A stretch of 64,000 nucleotides of DNA from Anthoceros angustus (Eukaryota > Streptophyta > Anthocerotopsida > Anthocerotales > Anthocerotaceae), in assembly GCA_010909165.1 (NCBI GenBank), contig MU008149.1, forward strand, positions 1-64,000, in the 5' to 3' direction. The position numbers were made by a program, and so were the translations under genes. Of the stretch, positions 57,501 to 64,000 are shown in pieces. The notes below the pieces were generated by a model. The model made no database searches. It had not been told where the DNA came from and was given only the letters and a program-made list of their open reading frames with translations. The first letter of the stretch is position 1. The number at the start of each line of letters is the position of its first letter.

Positions 57501-57816
57501 AACTTTTCCTAAATGCAAGGGACAAGACTAGACCTAGGCTATGAATCGCTATGTTAGGTACTTGTCGTTTCAAACTAATTGCCAAGTCAGGTTCATGTGA
57601 AGAGGCAAGAAGATGAAAAGCAATCTGCAGGACTTGCGCTAGACTTGTGAATGGGTGCTGCTGCCGATCGTGTCGCTTCAGATCAGTGGCACGACACATG
57701 CTCTTGTTTAAGGCGCTCCCAACTCCGAGGCAACGCAAGCGGGCTCAGAGAACTGATTCCTGTCTGTGAGAAGATGAGCATCCAACATCCGTTTTTTATA
57801 ATCTAATGTTGATTTT

Positions 57817-58240
57817 TCAAAGGAAATCGGCCACTTCCATGATGCTATGTTTAATCTCTGTTGTGCGCAGGGTTGGTGCAAGCTTAAAAGCCGTATGATA
57901 ATCGCACTCTCTGTTCTTAAGCAACTCCTGATTCAATAGCACACACGATAGGGTCTTCTCCACATGGGTAACGGTAGCGAAAGTCTTGTCAATAGCACTT
58001 AGTATGCGGTCGTTCCCTGGTAGAAAAAGATAAAACTCGCGTGGCGCTGATGCAAGTCTAGGCGCAAGCCGCAAGGATTGTGGCGGCACGTCCGGGCGCT
58101 GATAAAACAAATCTGGATTCTAGCCTCTCCTTCTGCAGCGATCTCGATACAAGACAGTCAGCTTCTCGATGCTTGTTGAGGTAATGAGCTGCTTCTCGTC
58201 GCCCAGAGTGTTTCTCTTCAAATTGCCGTAGCCAGAGCTT
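57817..58240 (-). pseudogene. Leader ORF of copia F, frameshifted
   Basis: On the minus strand, RLYETDYPKLWLRQFEEKHS, GRREAAHYLNKHREADCLVS (58240-58120), then after one frameshift FYQRPDVPPQSLRLAPRLAS, FYLFLPGNDRILSAIDKTFA and LRTTEIKHSIMEVADFL, stop at 57817. It lies between the primer site (58415) and gag, as in copia C, but the sequences do not align well by eye. Unknown function. Confidence 0.45.
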
Positions 58241-58414
58241 GGGATAATCAGTCTCGTAGAGTCTATTGCTGTATCTTTAGGTAGATATTATGGGAGCCCG
58301 GGGTGGATGCATTCCACGACGGTCGCGAATAGATGAACTGACCTAACCAATACCTGTACGAGCATCATCCCGTCTCGGTATGGCAACATAACATCGCAAA
58401 GAAGTAGAGATGAA

Positions 58415-58426
58415 GCTCTGATACCA
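58415..58426 (-). other. Primer-binding site of copia F
   Basis: TGGTATCAGAGC on the minus strand, adjacent to the LTR end GGCTTCTCA. Confidence 0.9.
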
Positions 58427-58633
58427 TGAGAAGCCCTGAACGGGAGCAAGGTCGCAAGAATGAATGAATTAAGATAAAAGTCAAAACTGTTTATGTGCAT
58501 TATATAAATGACCTTTCGTCAATTAAACCCTAGGCCTTGCTAGGAGGTTAAGCGAGGGAAGATTAATTAACCCGTATTCTTGCAAACCTTGACCTCTTAT
58601 ACATTCATGGAACCCAAGGGGGCACACCCTACA
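58427..58633 (-). repeat. 5' LTR of copia F (about 207 bp)
   Basis: Begins TGTAGGGTGTGCCCCC (minus, 58633) and ends GGGCTTCTCA at 58427. TTTATATAATG at about 58510-58500 can serve as TATA box. The outer edge is chosen at TGTAGGG; no second copy in the window confirms it. With the gag at 49994 it forms one element split by the CACTA-like transposon. Confidence 0.65.
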
Positions 58634-59442
58634 ACTAGTATAAGGGCTTGCCCTCCACGCAAATTCTAATTGCTCCCTATCGCTTCCTAGGATCTCGCTC
58701 CCTACCTATTCTCAGCGCGTGCCACAAACTATGTAGACGAGTAGGTTCTTATGTTCGTTTAGCCGTGTTCAAACTCGAGTGTTTTAAGCCGATCGGCACC
58801 ATAGGAGAGCCAACAAGCCAACAAAAAAAGGCTTTCGAGTCAGTATTGAGCCAAAGCAATCGGGAAGACCTGTAGGCAAGAAGATAGCAAGGGGGAGGGC
58901 TACAATTGTCAATATCAAGGAAGTGAAGGTGGCACAGGCACAAGAAGAAAGACAGGCAAAAAGATCTTCAAGCTCACAGAAAAGGAGGTGGACTGAAGAA
59001 TCCAACCCCGTGAACTCCAAGGCTACTTACTTACATTTCCTCCTCAGAAAACATTTGATGTGCAAACCTACTGACCTTTTCTCCTTACTCGTGGCATCCA
59101 AGCAACTTGCTCTGTTTTGCACAACTCTTGCTCGCTTGCGTAACTCGTAAGGGGATCAAACGCTTAAAGGCAATTTGAGCTCTAATAAAGGAATCTCATA
59201 CTTTTTGGACTGAGCCAAGAGTAAGGGGAGAGATTTGGACCCCATATTTTAGCACCTTACATGATAGAGGGAATGACCAACATAGTAAAAAATTGTTTCC
59301 CGTATGCAGAATATCATCATGTTTAAAACTCAAGGTTAGTATCCAAAATATCATCGTATATAAAACACGGATGAGAGCACAAGCGGAACAAAGCTCATCC
59401 CCTCGATAGCACGAGAGCACAAGCATAGCAAAGCCCATCCCC
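58634..59442. other. No gene recognised
   Basis: ORFs on both strands (up to ~78 codons) have no domain features. 59380-59445 contains AGCACGAGAGCA-type repeats that recur after the SINE (59650-59720). Confidence 0.4.
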
Positions 59443-59647
59443 CCTTGGCCAAATGGATATACATTTATAAGAACGCCGTGATTAAGCATCTTGAGCTTGG
59501 ATCCGTACTTAGATGGGGTGCTTAAAGGGAGTGGATGCCCTTGGTGCAAGTAGCTTAGGCACACCATGATACAAGTTATTAAGTACCAAGTCCCATGATG
59601 GAAACCCGTCCTTAGTGGACTTAAATAAAATTCTTCTTCTTCTTCTT
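59443..59647 (+). mobile_element. tRNA-type SINE with TTC tail, copy 2
   Basis: A-box TTGGCCAAATGGATA at about 59446 and B-box-like GCTTGGATCC about 40 bp later. It matches 44226-44414 and ends TTC(TTC)n at 59647. The flanks (GATAGCACGAGAGCACAAGC before, GGTAGCGCGAGAGCACAGGC after) are similar, consistent with a long target duplication or a local tandem repeat. Confidence 0.7.
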
Positions 59648-59973
59648 GGTAGCGCGAGAGCACAGGCGGAGCAAAGCACAAAGCACAAATAGTAAGACAA
59701 GAAACACGATAGCACGAGAGCAAGGCACAAATAGTAACACCAATAAACAGAGTAGGAGCGGACCACTTCGGCATCGACAGCAATGCCCGCGACCACTGTT
59801 TTATCCACCTACGTATTGTGATAAATTAGGTTCTTACCTACTGAGTTAGGTCCTTATAAGTGTATATGTATACCAAGTCGACCGGTGTCGACTGTAAGTT
59901 CGTGACGGGACCCCGACCTAGAGTAACTCGAAAGGCTGGCAATAGTCTTGAGGTGGCGAGCCAGACAGCAGCC
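59648..59973 (+). promoter_or_regulatory. Probable promoter and 5' UTR of the PRP22-like gene
   Basis: CCTTATAAGTG near 59852 could act as TATA box, placing a start near 59885 and a ~90-base 5' UTR. The in-frame upstream ATG at 59860 would add 38 residues unlike the family start. The ATG at 59974 is in better context (GCAGCCATGG). Confidence 0.35.
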
Positions 59974-62900
59974 ATGGACGACGGGCTGAAGAACCTCGAA
60001 TACCTCTCGTTGGTGTCCAAAGTTTGCTCGGAACTGGAAGTGCACATTGGGTGCGGCGACAAGACCCTGGCGGAGTTCATCATAGATTTGGCCCAGAAGA
60101 ATGAGACGGTGGAGCTGTTTGCCAAGGCCCTTAAAGCCAATGGAGCAGAGTTGCCCGAATACTTCGTTAAGACGTTGCTAACCATCATCCAAGCCATTCT
60201 GCCTCCCATGACCAAAGCCGAGAGAGAGAAGCTCAAAGGCATTGCTGGAGACAAGGAAGACAAGAAAAGTGCATTTCCTGGCTTGTCTGTGCCCGACAAC
60301 AAGCAGCGGGTAAAGGAGATAGAAAAGGAGTTAGGATTGGATCCGGACAGGGAGGGGGCAGCACCAGAGGAGGAGGAAGAGGGTAGGCACAAGGATCGGA
60401 AGAAAGACAAGCACAGGGACAGGGAGGTTGATGGAGACAATGGGAGGGAAGGGCAGGCCGGGGAAGATAGGGGGGATGCCAGAGCCCACAGGCATGAGGA
60501 GAGATATGGAGAGAGGCGGAGGGATGGGGACCGGTCTGATGACAGGCACCGGGGCGACCGACGTAGGGAGGATGAGGACACGGAGTCTAGAAGGAGCAGG
60601 GGCCGGGATGTGGAACGTGATTCACACAGGTCAAGTCGAGAATACAGGCGGGACGATGATAGAGGGAGAGATAGGGATAGGGATAGGGATAGGTACAGGA
60701 ATTCGGACAGGGGTGAAGATCGGAGCAGAGGTGATGGGCAGATGGTGAGGAGGGACGATGACAGGCGAGATGGTCGCCTTCCTCCAGCTCCGCCCACCAA
60801 ACCTCTGCAAGACGAGCCAGAACTGTTCGGCATCTACAGGGGAAGGGTGTCCCGGATCATGGACTTCGGTTGTTTTGTGCAGCTTCTTGGTTTGCGGGAT
60901 CGCAGGGAAGGACTAGTGCATGTTTCTGCGATCGCATCCAGGCGGGTGGTGAATGCCAAAGACGCGGTTGAGCGAGACCAAGAGGTGTGGGTAAAGGTGA
61001 TATCCCTAGCTCGTCAGAAGATGAGTCTCTCTATGCGGGACGTAGATCAGAAAACGGGAGAAGATCTGTTGCCAATGAAGAAAGCCTCTTCTGATGAAGA
61101 CTATCGAGCAAACCCCTCGAGTGTCAATCAAGCGCAGAGGCAAAGAGCAGGCCTGTCGGGGATTTCGATTGTAGATGAGGATGATCAGTCGTCCAGCAGG
61201 AGGCCGCTCAAAAGGATGAGTTCTCCTGAGAGGTGGGAGGCCAAGCAGCTGATTGCATCGGGTGTCCTTGATGTGAGAGACTATCCTATGTATGATGAGG
61301 ATGGTGGAGGTCTGCTTTATCAGGATGAGGGTGCAGAGGAGGAGCTGGAGATTGAGCTCAATGAAGACGAGCCTGCATTTCTTAGGGGTCAGACACGCTA
61401 CTCCATTGATGTTTCTCCTGTGAAGATAGTAAAGAATCCTGATGGTTCTTTGCAGCGAGCAGCAATGACTCAGTCCGCCTTGGCAAAGGAGAGACGTGAG
61501 CTGAGAGAGCAGCAACAGAGAACCATGTTAGACTCCATTCCTAAGGATCTGAACAGACCTTGGGAGGATCCCATGCCGGAGACTGGAGAGCGCCATCTTG
61601 CCCAAGAGCTTCGGGGAGTTGGTCTATCAGCTTATGATATGCCAGAGTGGAAGAAGGATGCTTTTGGTAAAGCACCCACGTTTGGACAACGGTCTAAACT
61701 ATCAATGCAGGAGCAGAGGCAAAGTCTTCCAATCTACAAACTGAAGAATGAATTGATACAGGCTGTGGCAGAAAATCAGGTCTTGGTAGTTATTGGTGAG
61801 ACAGGTTCGGGGAAAACTACTCAGATGACACAGTATCTGGCTGAAGCGGGTTACACTTTTAAGGGAAAGATTGGATGCACACAGCCACGACGAGTTGCTG
61901 CCATGTCTGTGGCGAAGCGTGTAGCTGAAGAGTATGGTTGCCGCCTTGGAGAGGAGGTTGGTTATACCATCCGTTTTGAGGATTGCACTGGGCCTGAAAC
62001 TATCATCAAATACATGACTGATGGTATGCTGCTGAGGGAGATTCTACTAGATGAGAGCCTTAGTAATTACTCGGTTATTATGCTTGATGAGGCCCATGAG
62101 AGGACAATACACACAGACGTCTTATTTGGCCTTCTTAAGGGCCTGGTGAAGCGGAGACCTGCTATGCGCCTTATAGTGACATCGGCTACACTTGATGCAG
62201 AGAAGTTTTCTGGATACTTCTTCAATTGCCCAATTTTCACCATACCAGGCAGGACGTTTCCTGTGGAGATTTTGTACACAAAGCAACCCGAAAGTGACTA
62301 TCTGGATGCAGCGCTGATCACAGTCATGCAGATCCATCTCACTGAGCCAGAAGGGGATGTCCTCCTGTTTCTGACTGGGCAAGAGGAAATTGACACAGCT
62401 TGTCAGATTCTCTATGAGCGGATGAAGGGATTGGGCCCAAGTGTGCCTGAGCTCATCATTCTTCCTGTCTATAGTGCCCTGCCTAGTGAAATGCAGACGA
62501 GAATCTTTGAGCCTCCTCCGCTGGGTACTAGGAAAGTTGTGGTTGCTACAAATATTGCAGAAGCTTCACTCACAATTGATGGCATATACTATGTTGTGGA
62601 TCCTGGTTTTTCCAAGCAGAATGTGTACAACCCAAAACTTGGTTTGGAGTCTCTGGTTATCACACCCATCTCACAGGCATCAGCTAGGCAGCGCGCTGGT
62701 AGGGCCGGTCGAACAGGGCCTGGAAAATGCTACAGACTGTATACGGAGAGTGCTTATCGGAATGAGATGTTGCCAACGACAGTGCCAGAGATACAGAGGA
62801 TCAATCTGGGTCTCACAACCCTGACCATGAAGGCCATGGGTATCAATGACCTGCTTTCATTTGATTTTATGGATCCCCCTCCACCTCAGGCTCTTATTTC

Positions 62901-63690
62901 TGCAATGGAGCAGCTCTACAGCCTAGGTGCACTTGATGAGGAGGGATTGCTGACGAAGTTGGGAAGGAAGATGGCAGAATTTCCTTTGGACCCACCTCTG
63001 TCAAAAATGCTTCTTGCAAGCGTTGATCTTGGCTGCAGTGATGAGATTCTTACAATCATCTCCATGGTGCAAGCCCAAAACATTTTCTATCGCCCTCGCG
63101 AGAAGCAGGCCCAAGCTGACCAAAAGAGAGCAAAATTCTTCCAACCAGAGGGAGACCATCTTACACTTTTGGCTGTGTACGAGGCCTGGAAAGCAAAGAA
63201 TTTCTCAGGCCCATGGTGTTTTGAGAATTTTGTGCAGAGTCGCTCCCTGAGAAGAGCACAGGATGTCAGGAAGCAGCTTCTGGCCATAATGGACAGGTAT
63301 AAATTGGATGTGGTCAGTGCAGGTAAAAATTTCACCCGCATTAGGAAAGCAATATGTGCAGGTTTTTTTTTCCATGCAGCTCGCAAGGATCCTCAAGAAG
63401 GCTATCGCACCTTAGTTGAGAACCAGCCTGTCTACATCCATCCTAGCAGTGCTCTCTTCCAGAGGCAACCTGATTGGGTCATCTATCATGAGCTTGTCAT
63501 GACAACAAAGGAGTATATGCGGGAAGTGACTCTAGTGGACCCCAAGTGGTTGGTGGAATTGGCACCAAGGTTCTTCAAAGTGGCAGATCCAACAAAACTC
63601 AGTAAACGGAAACGGCAGGAGAGGATTGAACCTCTCTACGATCGGTACCATGAACCCAACTCTTGGCGTCTGAGCAAGAGGCGTGGATGA
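59974..63690 (+). CDS. PRP22 (DHX8 homologue): DEAH-box pre-mRNA splicing helicase, PRP22/DHX8 type
   Basis: A single open frame of 1238 residues. The start at 59974 gives [20 protein letters not shown], the conserved family N-terminus. Next: Arg/Asp-rich segment (about 137-270); S1 RNA-binding domain (286-355, [19 protein letters not shown]); RecA domains with GETGSGKT (608-615), TQPRR (636-640), DEAH (705-708), SAT (737-739) and QRAGRAGR (906-913); then HA2 and OB-fold to the end ([20 protein letters not shown]). All motifs are intact. PRP22 uses ATP to release spliced mRNA from the spliceosome in the nucleus. There is no intron in the whole coding length. This is the only clearly functional gene of the window, and length and motifs fit plant orthologues. 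Confidence 0.97.
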   Translation: MDDGLKNLEYLSLVSKVCSELEVHIGCGDKTLAEFIIDLAQKNETVELFAKALKANGAELPEYFVKTLLTIIQAILPPMTKAEREKLKGIAGDKEDKKSAFPGLSVPDNKQRVKEIEKELGLDPDREGAAPEEEEEGRHKDRKKDKHRDREVDGDNGREGQAGEDRGDARAHRHEERYGERRRDGDRSDDRHRGDRRREDEDTESRRSRGRDVERDSHRSSREYRRDDDRGRDRDRDRDRYRNSDRGEDRSRGDGQMVRRDDDRRDGRLPPAPPTKPLQDEPELFGIYRGRVSRIMDFGCFVQLLGLRDRREGLVHVSAIASRRVVNAKDAVERDQEVWVKVISLARQKMSLSMRDVDQKTGEDLLPMKKASSDEDYRANPSSVNQAQRQRAGLSGISIVDEDDQSSSRRPLKRMSSPERWEAKQLIASGVLDVRDYPMYDEDGGGLLYQDEGAEEELEIELNEDEPAFLRGQTRYSIDVSPVKIVKNPDGSLQRAAMTQSALAKERRELREQQQRTMLDSIPKDLNRPWEDPMPETGERHLAQELRGVGLSAYDMPEWKKDAFGKAPTFGQRSKLSMQEQRQSLPIYKLKNELIQAVAENQVLVVIGETGSGKTTQMTQYLAEAGYTFKGKIGCTQPRRVAAMSVAKRVAEEYGCRLGEEVGYTIRFEDCTGPETIIKYMTDGMLLREILLDESLSNYSVIMLDEAHERTIHTDVLFGLLKGLVKRRPAMRLIVTSATLDAEKFSGYFFNCPIFTIPGRTFPVEILYTKQPESDYLDAALITVMQIHLTEPEGDVLLFLTGQEEIDTACQILYERMKGLGPSVPELIILPVYSALPSEMQTRIFEPPPLGTRKVVVATNIAEASLTIDGIYYVVDPGFSKQNVYNPKLGLESLVITPISQASARQRAGRAGRTGPGKCYRLYTESAYRNEMLPTTVPEIQRINLGLTTLTMKAMGINDLLSFDFMDPPPPQALISAMEQLYSLGALDEEGLLTKLGRKMAEFPLDPPLSKMLLASVDLGCSDEILTIISMVQAQNIFYRPREKQAQADQKRAKFFQPEGDHLTLLAVYEAWKAKNFSGPWCFENFVQSRSLRRAQDVRKQLLAIMDRYKLDVVSAGKNFTRIRKAICAGFFFHAARKDPQEGYRTLVENQPVYIHPSSALFQRQPDWVIYHELVMTTKEYMREVTLVDPKWLVELAPRFFKVADPTKLSKRKRQERIEPLYDRYHEPNSWRLSKRRG

Positions 63691-64000
63691 GTAGATTCTT
63701 CAGTTCCATACAGCGTCAGCGATGGGGAGTGAGTTTATGCGCCACCGAAATTAGTTTGAGGTTCTGGGAGCAGCCCCTATTTCCCTGAACCAACTTTCAC
63801 AGCTGGAACCAGCTGTTAGCCTCATGGTACACTGTGTGAGTTGCAGAAAGTAAGTTTTGAATCCCTGTGGTTGTCCGTTCTGTTATGTGGTTAGTCTAAT
63901 GTGGTTAAGAGACGAGAACGCGGTTGTATCTTGTTGTTCAAATCATGATTGATCTTCTTGTTATTTTCATATTGATGCCATCTCAGGGTTTTTGTGCCAC
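63691..64000 (+). other. 3' flank of the PRP22-like gene
   Basis: No ORF of note. TGTTGTTCAAATCATGATTG and T-rich runs at 63930-63970 could belong to the 3' UTR; no clear AATAAA was found. Confidence 0.4.

Noticed and set aside
59860-59973. Upstream in-frame ATG of the helicase
   Set aside because: The extra 38 residues are unlike the family N-terminus, whereas the residues from 59974 match it.
59838-60833. Antisense ORF of 331 codons opposite the helicase 5' part
   Set aside because: Ser/Leu-rich shadow of the Arg/Asp-rich segment; no independent evidence.

Overview
This is nuclear DNA of a plant. The evidence is an intact PRP22/DHX8-type spliceosomal helicase at 59974-63690, Ty1/copia elements with the plant initiator-Met primer site TGGTATCAGAGC, Ty3/gypsy fragments, and an intron-bearing host gene. 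The abundance of decayed retroelements, and a gypsy element that carries a cytosine methyltransferase, suggest a TE-rich non-seed land plant or streptophyte (fern, lycophyte or bryophyte). That placement is inference. There is one healthy gene; almost everything else is nested, broken mobile DNA.

Layout. 1-2247: minus-strand copia remnant A (gag, protease, GC-rich leader, LTR). 2620-2906: 52-bp minisatellite. 3581-11650: plus-strand Ty3/gypsy remnant in the order gag, inserted block (5956-9640), protease, DNA cytosine methyltransferase, start of RT. 11837-13165: LTR-like piece and copia RT/RNase H. 13383-14502 and 48049-48200: the two halves of one host gene (minus strand). It is split by a 33.5-kb insertion (14503-48048) whose outer ends are two 207-bp LTRs of one copia element (C).

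Inside C, copia B is split into 15539-18330 and 45862-46580. Within B sits a segment with a minus-strand gene carrying a ParB/sulfiredoxin-like domain and a possible DPPW-type methyltransferase domain (18594-23062). Divergent from it is a plus-strand DUF7869 gene (24488-27107). Next come two tandem copies of an 8.8-kb unit (25745-34524 and 34525-43386). Each copy holds part of the DUF7869 gene, a palindrome array, a gypsy integrase zinc finger, an LTR split by a TIR transposon, and a GC-rich minisatellite. The two copies differ mostly by short indels, often at CAG/CTG sites.

48694-58633: minus-strand copia F (5' LTR 58427-58633, leader, gag, protease). Its leader was split by a 7285-bp CACTA-like transposon (50216-57500, CCCTA ends, AAC target duplication). 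A SINE with a TTC tail occurs at 44226-44414 and 59443-59647. The window ends with the helicase gene, which reads through with no visible intron.

The most unusual content is the DNA-modification genes sitting on mobile DNA: the methyltransferase inside the gypsy pol, and the ParB-like/methylase-like gene paired with a DUF7869 gene. All are frameshifted here, or are read with a frameshift-prone assembly, so functional claims are about families and not about these copies.
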